Part shown: positions 43,055 through 52,400 of the stretch, piece by piece
Position numbering within the stretch: position 1 is the first letter of the stretch
Layout: each line of letters begins with the position of its first letter
NCBI GenBank assembly: GCA_030749235.1
Contig: JASMKM010000019.1
Location: forward strand, 1 to 57,072
Origin: Planctomycetota bacterium
Lineage (GTDB): Bacteria; Planctomycetota; UBA1135
Length of the DNA stretch: 57,072 nt
Direction of reading: 5' to 3'
Made by a program: the position numbers and the translations under genes
The notes under the pieces: model-generated
Seen by the model: the letters and a program-made list of their open reading frames with translations, nothing else
Told to the model about the DNA's origin: nothing
Databases searched by the model: none

Positions 43055-44851
43055 CTACTCCTCCGAATCCTCTTCGATTTCGACGATCACCTTGGTCAAG
43101 CCATAGCTATCGGCGAAGCCTTCGAAGGACAATTGGTCGGTGAAGAACTCGGTGCGTGCAGTCTGGATGGCACGCGCTCGCGCATTGTCCAACTCGGCAG
43201 GCCACATCGAGTCGACATCGGCATCACGGCGGCCCTTCAGGTGGGCGACAGCAATGCCATCATCACCGAAGTTCTCGGGGCCAACGATTTGGTTGTCGAG
43301 CAGATCATCGAGGCCAAAACCAATGTTACTGCGCAAGCCGCGCAGAACGGCGGCGTCAGTAGGCCAGATAGGATCAACGGTACGTCGTGCAGTTCGCGAC
43401 AGCCAGCCGATCTGCTCGAGGGCTCGGCCCTCAGCACCAACGGCATTCGCGAAGGTCTCGGCATCGACGGTGACCGGGTCACCTTCGACGTAGTCCTCGC
43501 CACGTGGCAAGGCGGCCACGAAGGCATCGGCAGCCTCTTCGGCCAAGCGTTCCTTCTGTTGGTCCCGCCACAGGGTGACGACCTCATCGCGGATGTCGGC
43601 GAGCTCCGGCATGGTGCGCTCACGCTTCTCGGTAACCCGCACAAAATAAGTCATCCCGCGCTTCTTCAGTGGCTGGCTGGACCAGGTGCCGGCTTCCGAC
43701 TGGAACAGCACGTTGAGTTGCAGGTCGCCAATACGATCGACGTCGACCAGCTCCGAAGGCGTGACCATCTCGCCGTAGACCAAGTGCTCGGCACCACGCT
43801 CGGCCGCGAAAGCAGCGCTGTCCTCAGCGCCAACCAGGTCGAGGCCTAGCTGACCGATGGCTTGGTTCAGAAGGTAATCCTTACGCAGGTCATCGCCGAG
43901 CTCTTCCTTGCTCAGTAGGCGACCCAATTCCGGATCGGCTTCCTGACCTTCTTCTGGCTCAGGGCGCACGTAAATGCGCGACTTGTTGATCTGGTAGAAA
44001 CCATTGAGTTCCTCTTCGGTGGGCTCGACGACCGTGAACCAGGACTGCACCGTTTCTGATTCCAGCACCTCGGCGCTTAACAAGACAGCCTCGAAGGTGA
44101 CGGCCTGCGGAATCTCTAGTTTGCCACGCTCATATGGACCGAGGTCCTCATCAAAGAAAGTCTGCAGTTCCTCATCGGTGGGCTCGAGTGCCGCAGCTTC
44201 GTCCGCGAACTGCGATGGGTGCCAAACGGTGTACTGCACATCCATTTCCTCGTTGTCCTTCGCCCAAGTTTCAAAGACGGTGGATTCGGTCGGCACGGCA
44301 CTGGCCGAAAGCAGGTCGATGACAATCCAAACCTTCAAGGCGCGGGCGATTTGGGCTTCGAACTGCGCTGCGGTGCCGTAACCCAAACGCCGGTAGAAGG
44401 CCTTGTAGTTGGCCTCGCCAGCGGCGGCGAAGGGCGACAAAATGCCCTGCAGCTGATCGACCGTCACCATCAGGCCAAGGTCATCGGCCAACAGCATCAA
44501 GGTGCAGTAGGTCAGGATGTCTTCCTCGGAATCGCGACCGGGGAATGGATCCAGGCTCATCTGGCCAGGCAAGCTCGCGGCGAAGTTCTTCAGCGAAGCC
44601 GCCGTGCGGTAAGTGTTTACGTCGATCTCGGTGCGGCCACCCTCAGGCAGCTCGACGGTTGCGCGCAAAGGCGGGCCGCCTCCGAACATGCCTCCCAGGA
44701 CCTGGGTCATGGACCCAGTCACCGAGAAAATCAACAGACAGAAGACCGCAACACCAATGATGCTCCAGCGCTTCAGCGGAGACATGGTGTTGGTGTGAAC
44801 AGCCTCATGCTGATTCACAGGCTTGGGCTTGGATTGTTTATTCTTACTCAT
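43055..44851 (-). CDS. Membrane-anchored PpiD/SurA-like periplasmic chaperone
   Basis: A 598-residue protein with a basic cytoplasmic N-terminus, one membrane helix (WSIIGVAVFCLLIFSVTG, about 29 to 46) and a large periplasmic part. The N-terminal helical domain (ASLKNFAASLPGQ, LLADDLGLMVTVDQLQGILS) resembles the SurA_N/PpiD chaperone fold. Later helix-rich segments (FYRRLGYGTAAQFEAQIARA, LSKEELGDDLRKDYLLNQAI) fit the same architecture. The parvulin core is weak, only hinted at near GTWSSQPLKKRGMTYFVRVT, so prolyl isomerase activity is doubtful. The likely role is folding of exported proteins. It is the last gene of the minus-strand unit, 55 bases after scpB and just before the terminator. Confidence 0.72.
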   Translation of the reverse strand: MSKNKQSKPKPVNQHEAVHTNTMSPLKRWSIIGVAVFCLLIFSVTGSMTQVLGGMFGGGPPLRATVELPEGGRTEIDVNTYRTAASLKNFAASLPGQMSLDPFPGRDSEEDILTYCTLMLLADDLGLMVTVDQLQGILSPFAAAGEANYKAFYRRLGYGTAAQFEAQIARALKVWIVIDLLSASAVPTESTVFETWAKDNEEMDVQYTVWHPSQFADEAAALEPTDEELQTFFDEDLGPYERGKLEIPQAVTFEAVLLSAEVLESETVQSWFTVVEPTEEELNGFYQINKSRIYVRPEPEEGQEADPELGRLLSKEELGDDLRKDYLLNQAIGQLGLDLVGAEDSAAFAAERGAEHLVYGEMVTPSELVDVDRIGDLQLNVLFQSEAGTWSSQPLKKRGMTYFVRVTEKRERTMPELADIRDEVVTLWRDQQKERLAEEAADAFVAALPRGEDYVEGDPVTVDAETFANAVGAEGRALEQIGWLSRTARRTVDPIWPTDAAVLRGLRSNIGFGLDDLLDNQIVGPENFGDDGIAVAHLKGRRDADVDSMWPAELDNARARAIQTARTEFFTDQLSFEGFADSYGLTKVIVEIEEDSEE

Positions 44852-44906
44852 CGGTCAGATGCGGCGAATCGTAGCCCAGAAGTTTACCCCCTCCGAGCCG
44901 AATCGC

Positions 44907-45659
44907 CTACTTTCCTGTCGAAGACTCAGCGGCGGGTGATTCCGGCTCCAACTCCTGCTTATCGGCAATCTTCGCATCTTCTTTGCCAGGTCCTGCTGCT
45001 GTGGCAGCTTCTTCGGCGGACTTCCCAGCTGGTGCGGCGGGTTCGATACCCACCCCCTGCTCGGCAGGCGCAGCCAAGCGCCCTGCTTCCGGTAGGTCAG
45101 CAAGGTCGCGTAGACCGAAGCGGTCGAGAAACTCCTTGGTGGTGCCATAGAGGAATGGGCGGCCTGGCAGCTCGGCGCGGCCAAGGATCTTGACTAGGCG
45201 TAGATCCAGCAGGTGGCGCAAGTGCGAACCCGACTTCACGCCGCGGATGGCATCGATGTCGGCCTTCAGTACCGGCTGCCGATAGGCTACAAGCGCCAAG
45301 ACCTCTAATGAGGCTGGTCCGAGCTTGTCCTTGGTGGCGGTCTTACGGGCGGTGGCCAAATCGTCGGCCATATCCTCGGAAGTCAGGAGACGCCAACTGC
45401 GACCGACCTGATGCAGGCATAGCGGCAAATCGCGGGCGGCCAACCACAACTCCAGTGCCTCGATGTGCTGGCGCGGGCTGAAATGCTCCACCGGAGCTTG
45501 CTCCTCGCTGCCTTCCGGGGGTGCCGGATAGAGCACCTGGCGAATACGATCCAGGGTCACGGCCTCCGGCGAGGAGAACAACAAGGCGAACAGCAGGCGC
45601 AGCCGATCCTCCGGGATGGAGGGCGGCGCCGAGGCGGCTTCTTCAGCGGATGGGCACAA
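44907..45659 (-). CDS. scpB: Segregation and condensation protein ScpB
   Basis: ScpB dimers bind ScpA and the SMC ATPase to form bacterial condensin. Two winged-helix domains are visible: the first with LRLLFALLFSSPEAVTLDRI, the second with LGPASLEVLALVAYRQPVLK and ADIDAIRGVKSGSHLRHLLD. The KILGRAELPGRPFLYGTTKE that follows is a family hallmark. A Pro/Ala/Glu-rich tail of about 55 residues follows. The frame is open upstream inside the preceding gene. The TTG at 45659 (17-base overlap) gives the right distance to the first domain, but no ribosome site supports it. Neither scpA nor smc is in the window. Confidence 0.88.
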   Translation of the reverse strand: MCPSAEEAASAPPSIPEDRLRLLFALLFSSPEAVTLDRIRQVLYPAPPEGSEEQAPVEHFSPRQHIEALELWLAARDLPLCLHQVGRSWRLLTSEDMADDLATARKTATKDKLGPASLEVLALVAYRQPVLKADIDAIRGVKSGSHLRHLLDLRLVKILGRAELPGRPFLYGTTKEFLDRFGLRDLADLPEAGRLAAPAEQGVGIEPAAPAGKSAEEAATAAGPGKEDAKIADKQELEPESPAAESSTGK

Positions 45660-46566
45660 AGGCTTCGAGGGGTGCAGAGATTGGGACAAAAGTTGCGCTT
45701 GCAGTATAGCGACGGGACATCTCCTCAAACCATGCCCGCGCCTCAAGTGGGCCGACGGGATGTTCGCGGATATCCTCCAAGAGCACTGCCAACGGCGGCA
45801 GTGCCGCTGCGGCCGGCAGCACCTCAATGACACGGCCCGTCATCCAAGTGAAGTCGCCGGGCAACTGCAAGGGGCCGAGGACCTGGCCGACAACGGCATC
45901 GGCGAGCAACTCCCCTGCTTGGCCTGGTAGGTAATTGGCGATGGCAGGATAAGAGCCATCGGCCTCGGGGCCAGGGATTAAGGACTCGGTCAACATCGAC
46001 GCGGGGTTCCTACCGGACCTGAGGCTGCGTGCCCATGCCTCGGCCTGCTCCTCACTGCGACTCACCAACCACCACAACCTTGTGCGCCCAGTATGTATGG
46101 CGTCGGCGCGCAGTACCACCTGGTAAAGCAAGTTGTCTGCAAGATGACGACGATAAAGGGGACGCATCTTGGCCCATGCCTGTTGGTGTTGTTGCTGTGA
46201 CCAACTTTCCAGGTCACCGCCCGCACCGAGGCTTTGCAACAGGCTGTCCTCCAGGTCGGCGATGGTCCGGTCAATGGCCTCTTGCGGCAGGCGGATGCCC
46301 AACCGTTTGGCTTCGTGATGGGCAAACTCGCTACGCATCATGCTGCGCACCACCTCGGCACTCTGCTGTGGATAGACGAATTGCATCTCGGCCACGAAGG
46401 CGCTCATGTCTAGCCCGCTATCCTGCACGCGCACGCCATCCAACAACACGCCGCGGGTGGACTGCAGCAACACTCGATTACTCGGCGTGGACGATTGGCA
46501 GGCACTCAACAGCAGCACCGCACAGGCGGCACTGATGGCAAAGCGCGACGCAGCAACCAGGTTCAC
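45643..46566 (-). CDS. PrsA/SurA-like foldase lipoprotein
   Basis: A 307-residue lipoprotein (signal AACAVLLLSA, lipobox before Cys23). The N-terminal part (MSAFVAEMQFVYPQQSAEVV, EFAHHEAKRLGIRLPQEAID) is the helical substrate-binding arm of SurA/PrsA-type chaperones. The segment at about 160 to 255 (LWWLVSRSEEQAEAWARSLR and PGEADGSYPAIANYL-like continuation to TWMTGRVIEVLPA) matches a parvulin-type isomerase domain in layout, though catalytic residues are not clear. It starts with a GTG that interlocks with the stop of the zinc-motif protein (GTGA) and sits in the pseudopilin operon, so it may help fold those subunits. Confidence 0.72.
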   Translation of the reverse strand: MNLVAASRFAISAACAVLLLSACQSSTPSNRVLLQSTRGVLLDGVRVQDSGLDMSAFVAEMQFVYPQQSAEVVRSMMRSEFAHHEAKRLGIRLPQEAIDRTIADLEDSLLQSLGAGGDLESWSQQQHQQAWAKMRPLYRRHLADNLLYQVVLRADAIHTGRTRLWWLVSRSEEQAEAWARSLRSGRNPASMLTESLIPGPEADGSYPAIANYLPGQAGELLADAVVGQVLGPLQLPGDFTWMTGRVIEVLPAAAALPPLAVLLEDIREHPVGPLEARAWFEEMSRRYTASATFVPISAPLEAFVPIR

Positions 46567-48041
46567 TTGAAGGACACGCTGCGCCTAACCTGCACGCCAT
46601 GGCAAGTGGGGCACTTCTTGCGTTTCTTGCTCGAACCGCCCGATGAGGCCTCGATGGTTTCGAGAAAACCTTGGCCTGCGCAGGATGCGCACAAGGCGAA
46701 GCGCACGTTGACAATCTCATAGTCGCCAGAGAACTCCGCGTAGTATGCCAACAACCACTGGAAGCGCTGCGTGACGCTGGAGCGACGCCACCAATCCTCT
46801 GGACTGATGTCCTCGTCCTGGTTGGCCTTGGCCCGGCGTCCGGCCTCGAGGTTGTCCATGTAGCGCTTCATGCGCTCTTCCATCTTGCGCTGCTCCTCAG
46901 ACTTACCGTCGTTCTCGTCCTCGCCTTCGGCATCGCGCAAGCCAGCCTTGGCACGTTCCTCGCCGAGTACCCAAGAACCATTGCCAAAGCCTGCAGTATG
47001 CACGGTTGCTCCAATCTCCAAGCGAGCCAACCACCGTTCGTCGATGGTATCGAGGTTGAGGTCCTTGTCCATCGAGGTAATTTCGGTGAGCAGCTGCTGT
47101 CGAATCATCACCGGCAGCTCTCCTTCCAACCACGGCGTGACCTCATCCATTCGCAGGTCCTTATCCAAGGCCTTGCGCTTCAGTACTTTCAAGGCACGGT
47201 TGAACCAATGCCTTTCCAGATAACGGGTCACGGCAGCATCACGACGTCCGCCGAAGCGGTCGACGATGTCCAGGTATTCGCCACGCAGAGCGGCGCTCGG
47301 GAACATGCCGTCATAAGCTGCTAACATCTCCTCGGCCTCGGTAAAACGTTCTCGGTGCATCCGGTGACGGATGCTCTCGAGATACTCGGCCTCGGCACGG
47401 TTTGCGACTAGCTTCTCGACCTTGGTCACGGCACCAGCGACACGTTTGCTCAAGGCATCGTCGCCCTCGGCATCGGCCAAGGCACCACAGAGTTGATAGT
47501 GGGCCAAGGCCTGCTCTAACGCAAACATGACCTCGAGCTCTTGGGCAAAATCGAACTGCGCCATGGCATCGGTGGCATCGACCTGCGGCAGACGCTCGCC
47601 ATAGAACTGTTCCGGAGTGAGGATCGATGCAGCCTCGACCACGACGGGCTCCGGCGGTGCGGCCATCTGCTGTAGCGGCACCAATGTGGTAGTCTCGCCC
47701 GAACGCAGCTGGATGTTACGGTTGTCCTGCCGCATGATGCGGCCGATCAGCTCACGCCCGTTCGACAACAGAATGCGATGCGCAGTGGTCATCGGCACCT
47801 CGGCCTGGTTGCGGTAGCCAAAGGCATCGCGGAGACGATCGGCTTCGCCCGGGAATAGGTCGCTCCATGCCAGGGTGTAGCGGCCACCGTCACGTGCGGT
47901 GGTCAAGATGAAGCCATCGAGATTATGCTCGAGGATTGCGCCGACCAGCATGCGACCGTCACGCAGACGTACCACTTGATCGCCACCATCTTGAGGCATG
48001 GCGGGAAGTAGCAGGGTAGTTAACAGGAGTGGAAGAATCAT
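46563..48041 (-). CDS. Exported protein with two beta repeats and a DnaJ-like zinc motif
   Basis: A 492-residue protein with a signal peptide (LPLLLTTLLLPAM). Two similar small beta modules follow, about 22 to 75 (VVRLRDGRMLVGAILEHNLD, then GFILTT) and about 85 to 130 (RILLSNGRELIGRIMRQDNR), then a long helical region to about 420. The C-terminus carries Cys451-x-x-Cys454-x-Gly-x-Gly and Cys477-x-x-Cys480-x-Gly, the spacing of one DnaJ-type zinc centre. A zinc ribbon outside the cytoplasm is unusual. The ATG at 48041 lies 2 bases after the gspI stop. Its place between pseudopilins and a foldase suggests an assembly factor, but I do not recognise a family. Confidence 0.65.
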   Translation of the reverse strand: MILPLLLTTLLLPAMPQDGGDQVVRLRDGRMLVGAILEHNLDGFILTTARDGGRYTLAWSDLFPGEADRLRDAFGYRNQAEVPMTTAHRILLSNGRELIGRIMRQDNRNIQLRSGETTTLVPLQQMAAPPEPVVVEAASILTPEQFYGERLPQVDATDAMAQFDFAQELEVMFALEQALAHYQLCGALADAEGDDALSKRVAGAVTKVEKLVANRAEAEYLESIRHRMHRERFTEAEEMLAAYDGMFPSAALRGEYLDIVDRFGGRRDAAVTRYLERHWFNRALKVLKRKALDKDLRMDEVTPWLEGELPVMIRQQLLTEITSMDKDLNLDTIDERWLARLEIGATVHTAGFGNGSWVLGEERAKAGLRDAEGEDENDGKSEEQRKMEERMKRYMDNLEAGRRAKANQDEDISPEDWWRRSSVTQRFQWLLAYYAEFSGDYEIVNVRFALCASCAGQGFLETIEASSGGSSKKRKKCPTCHGVQVRRSVSFK

Positions 48042-48043
48042 GA

Positions 48044-48472
48044 TTATGGCTGCTGGGTGCGTCGCTCGATGGGAACGTCTCTCTCAAGCATAAAGGAAAC
48101 ACGCGTGAGCACGCGCTCGGGTGACTTGCGGTAGAAACGCAACTCGGCTCGACGCAAGGCCGGATTGTCGCCAGGAGGCCGCACGAAGAGGTCGAAACGG
48201 TATCCGGAGGCGCCTGGCACCTCGGTGCCGATGTATTCGCGCAATCCGGTAGGTGCACCGGAGGCGTCTAGCAGCCACGCATCGCGACGTAACTCAGCGA
48301 TCAGTGGCTCGATGGCGGGCGCCAATTCGGCGCGCACGCGGGCATCCTGCTCCATGTTGCCGCCCACTTGGAACAGGCCCAAGATGGCGGTAATGCCGAA
48401 CATGAAGATGGCGATGGCGATGATGACCTCGAGGATGGTGAAGCCTTGGTCGGAATTCTCCCAGGGGTTCAT
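48044..48472 (-). CDS. gspI: GspI-like minor pseudopilin
   Basis: A 142-residue type II secretion-type minor pseudopilin. The prepilin motif is G followed by FTILEVIIAIAIFMFGITAI: cleavage after Gly10, Phe at +1, Glu at +5, and a long hydrophobic helix with FMFG as often in GspI. The soluble part is short (GYRFDLFVRPPGDN, RRAELRFYRK). The ATG at 48472 gives a 10-residue leader. An in-frame TTG at 48511 interlocks with the gspJ stop (TTGA) and would give a 23-residue leader; the overlap pattern in this operon makes that a serious alternative. Confidence 0.82.
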   Translation of the reverse strand: MNPWENSDQGFTILEVIIAIAIFMFGITAILGLFQVGGNMEQDARVRAELAPAIEPLIAELRRDAWLLDASGAPTGLREYIGTEVPGASGYRFDLFVRPPGDNPALRRAELRFYRKSPERVLTRVSFMLERDVPIERRTQQP

Positions 48473-48507
48473 CTTTGCTGGCTTGACCGTGGCGCAAAGG
48501 AAGGGGT

Positions 48508-49419
48508 TCAATCCAGCCTCCTGCCGTCGGCGGCGATGCGATTGGTGCTCTCATAACGCGACGGCATATAGACCGGCGTGCGTTGAGCGTATTCCCCCGG
48601 CAAGGTGCCGCGTTCGCCGCGGGCACTGAAGCGGATGTTCGGGAAGGTGCCGTCGACCCGCACCCATTCATTGCCGATTGAAGCGTATTCGGGCAACTTG
48701 ATTGGCGCGATACCACGCAGGCGCACGGCCTCGGGTTCGCCGGCGATTGGATCGTCGAGGTTGGCCGGCTGTTTGCGCGCGTTACCTGATACGAACTCGA
48801 CGTTGAAGTCGATTACCGATGGGAAGTCGAACGGCATGTCGTTGTCAATGCGCAGGTTGCTGGTGCGTTGCCCATCGGTGTCGGTAGCGATGAACTCGGT
48901 CCACAACACGCCATCCATCACGGTCAAGCCTTCTCCATTACGCAACATCTCCTGCAATGTGCCGAGATCGCGCAAGCTACGCTGCGAGTTCTCGATGTTC
49001 GTGAAGCGCACCAATCGACCGAAACGTGAGGTGGCATCCTCGGGCACTACGGTCCACATGATCTCGACCGGTTCACGATTGCTGGGATCGATGTCGGTCA
49101 AGGCGGCACCGTCGGCGAGGAAGCGCACGCGCGGCAGGCTCCAGGCCAACACGCCTTCGCTGGCGGACCGCGCCTCCCAATGATCGACAATCAGCCAACC
49201 ACGCAAACCTGTATGCAAGGCGTTCAAGTCGCCGCGGAAGCGCTCCACCGCAGCAGCGAAGACCAAGTCCCCCTGGCCGCGGCGCTCGCCGCTGGACCAC
49301 AGGTTCACCACCGAGGTCATCACCTGCATGACGAAGGCCGACAGCACACCGAACAGAGCAAGGGCGATGACCAGCTCCAGCAAGGTCATGCCGCGACGCT
49401 TCTCAGCGCGCAGAATCAC
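48508..49419 (-). CDS. gspJ: GspJ-like minor pseudopilin
   Basis: A 303-residue pseudopilin with leader MILRAEKRRG and processed start MTLLELVIALALFGVLSAFV (Glu at +5). This is larger than the usual GspJ of about 200. A beta-rich soluble part runs from about 60 to 290, with PVEIMWTVVPEDATSRFGRL near the middle. The I versus J assignment rests on size and on the RGMTLLELVIAL start. The GTG at 49419 is firmly supported: it interlocks with the gspK stop (GTGA) and has AAGGAGG seven bases upstream. The frame opens 14 codons further, without support. Confidence 0.8.
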   Translation of the reverse strand: MILRAEKRRGMTLLELVIALALFGVLSAFVMQVMTSVVNLWSSGERRGQGDLVFAAAVERFRGDLNALHTGLRGWLIVDHWEARSASEGVLAWSLPRVRFLADGAALTDIDPSNREPVEIMWTVVPEDATSRFGRLVRFTNIENSQRSLRDLGTLQEMLRNGEGLTVMDGVLWTEFIATDTDGQRTSNLRIDNDMPFDFPSVIDFNVEFVSGNARKQPANLDDPIAGEPEAVRLRGIAPIKLPEYASIGNEWVRVDGTFPNIRFSARGERGTLPGEYAQRTPVYMPSRYESTNRIAADGRRLD

Positions 49420-52400
49420 TCCACCACCTCCTTGCTGTTCTCGACCCGAGTGGTCGCCCAATAGTTAAACATGATGTTGCGCAGGCGTGGCTCCATGGTC
49501 CAGCCGGTGGCGGTGTAGGTAGTCGGATCGAAGGCGCCTGGCCCCCAATCAAACATAAAGCGCGCATCCAGGCGATCGCTGTTGAGTTCCAACGATTGCG
49601 GCCCACCGCTGGCAGTACGCCCACGATGGAACTCAAGCAGGCCTGGCGTGGTGCGCGGATCATCTTCCCAATGGGCAAGACCGGCACGCACCAGCGCACG
49701 TACGGTAATCGAATTGTCCGGCAGCTCAGCCTGGTAGAACATCGATTGCCAATGAGCCTCGGGTTCCTCGAAACTGACCTGGAACCACGCACCGACACCG
49801 CTGTCGGAACGCGGGATGTAGTTATCCATCCAGCGGTTCGGGAAGGAAATCGCCACGCTGCCGTCGGCATGGTTGGCGATGTCGGTGCCGAAACGACCAC
49901 GTAACAAGCCTGTGCCGGGGTCGTCGTCGTCGTTGTCTCGCGTGCGCGGCATGCCGACGAAACCAGGACCGCGCATCGGTGCGTGCATCAGCTCCTGACC
50001 AATCAAGATCATGCCGGTGGTGGCGAATCCGTTGGTATCAGACAAGGGCACGTTCTCACTGCCGACTCCCATGCCACCGTTGAGTGCTACTGACGCACGA
50101 CCATCGACCATCCACACCCGCGTGCCGCGGCCATGGCCGCGCGCTTCGGTGCCCATCAAGCCGCGGCCATCCGGCGCGATGGTGATCTCGCCGTTGCTGA
50201 CATCAATCGCGTTGTAGGCGATGCGTTCGCCATCGATATCGAGGATGCCCGACTGCGGCATGAAGCCGAGATAGGTGCCTTGGGGCACGCCAGGCGTGTT
50301 CCAGCGACGACCGTCAAGCGACAGCTGCGAAGCGTTGACGGTGATGTTGCCCGCATAGGTGGCATCGAAATCCATCTCGAGGATCATCGCGCCGCGAGCG
50401 AACGGCCCGAGTACATTGCCCATGCCACCGACGTTATGCAGTGAAACCTCGTCTACTATGCCGCTGAACTCCGCTGCCGCACCACTGGTATCACCACCGA
50501 CGATGAAGTTGGCTAGATTGGCCGGCCGCTCATGATTCGGAAACTTGCTGAGGCGCGGGAATTCGCGCCAATCAGAATAGAACAGCGGCTCCTGCACCAG
50601 AGTCTGGTAGTCGTAGGATGTGACCGGGTTGTAGGTGGAATCCTCGAAGGCCACGTAGGTACAGCGAGATTCGAGACGCCCATCGTTCTCGCGCACCGCG
50701 GTCGCCCATTGCACCGTGTACCACAAGTTGGAGTTGGGACTCGTCGGATCCATCACCGCTACGCGGTCGAGGCGTCCAACGTACCCTTCTCCTGGAATGC
50801 TGTTCACCGCTTGGGCACCTGAGAACGGACGGATGGTCTTGAACACCGGCACAGCGCGATCGCCGGCGCTATGCGGATGGTCATAGGTGCCCATCACGCC
50901 ACGGAATTGCAGCAGCCATGAACGTTGCCAGATGGTGTAGCCTGCAGCGTCGGTATCACGCCCTTCCTCGGGATTGCCGATGGTCGGCCGTGAAGCCCAG
51001 ATATCCTCAGGATCCTGCTGCTGCATTGCTGGTGGCGCGGGGATCTCGTAGAGCGCCGGAGATACCACAATCGGGCCATCTGGAGAATCGGGTGCCTCAG
51101 GTGCATCTGGCCCCGATGGCGATGGCGGTTCCGCCGGTGGCTCGATATCGTCCTCCTCATCGTCCCACACCAATCCTTCCTGCATGCGATACAAAGCACC
51201 CCAATCATCACGCACGAAGCAACCATCGATGATGTTGTCGTAACGCACCCATTCGGTATTGGCCGGATCACCAGGAGCGGCTATCTGCACAACCTCAGAG
51301 CGGTTCGGCAGGCCTGGCATGTAGGTTACGTCGGTGGCGCCGCTGGTCTTCATTGAGATTGGCACGATGTAGACATCGAGCTGATGGATGTCACCGAGCA
51401 TGCGGCCGTCGGCGAGCTGCAGGTTATCCTCCCAGTTGGTAACGAAGGTGTTGCCGGCCTCGTTGAAAACCCCGTCGGTGGCTTCGACTACGCCCGGAGT
51501 CTGCACGTTGCGCTCGGCCAAGGTCAGCGTGGTGCCGACACGCGAGCTGTAGCGCACCACTTCCCACCCACCGATGCGGCTTTCGTCTTCGGCATTGCGC
51601 AGAGCCAGCGGTCCTTGGAACATGAAGGCATAACCACCATCGCTCTGGAAGGCCTCGGCGTAGTACTCGTCCTCGGCGTCAAAGCGCATCAACGGACTAA
51701 GTTCGATCGGCCCGAGGTAATCGCCGCTGATGCCCTGGCCCAGCCCAATCGGAAACAGCAACGGCGGGATCAGGGCAATGATCTCATCGATGCCGGTGGT
51801 GCAGGTGGCAATCGACCATGGCCCGACGTCGCCTGAAAGCGTATGACCACCAGGAGGCAGGCGTTCGAGAATCACCGTGGAGTAGCCGTAGAGTTCAACG
51901 CCGGCGCCCATTGGGTGCTCGGTGCCGGTGGCCAAGGCCAACAAGTCGGTGGCTTCCCGCAGCGAACGCCCGCCGAGGAACAAGGTGGGATCCCAATCTA
52001 GAACGAAGGAATTCGAGGTCTTGGAGCTGTAGTCGATTAATTCATTACCGATGCGTAGCACACCGCGATCGGGGAAGCCGTCGGTACTCTCGACATAAAT
52101 CTCGCCGCCGGCGGAAGCGGTCCATGCGTCCATAGCCTGGGTGAGATGGGTGAATCCGTCGATTTCGCCACGCGGTACGCCATCGATGCACACTTGCATG
52201 CCGCGCGCGGATTGGTTGCGCAAAGTCACCGAAATGTGGAACCAACGGTTGGTCAGGGCGTACTCGGCAAAGTCCAAGCGCTGGGTGATGGCTTCCTGCA
52301 GCGAGAAGGGGTCGCCCGGGTCCTCGCCGGTGGTGCTCCAACAACGCACGATCAACTCGTTGTTCTCGATCGCCACGCTGACCCGGTTGCGGTCGGTCTC

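Noticed and set aside
45045-45062. GGGTTCGATACCC resembling a tRNA T arm on the plus strand
   Set aside because: It lies inside the scpB coding sequence, and no cloverleaf can be drawn.
48605-49183. Plus-strand open frame opposite gspJ
   Set aside because: Opposite a well-supported pseudopilin; no protein features or ribosome site.
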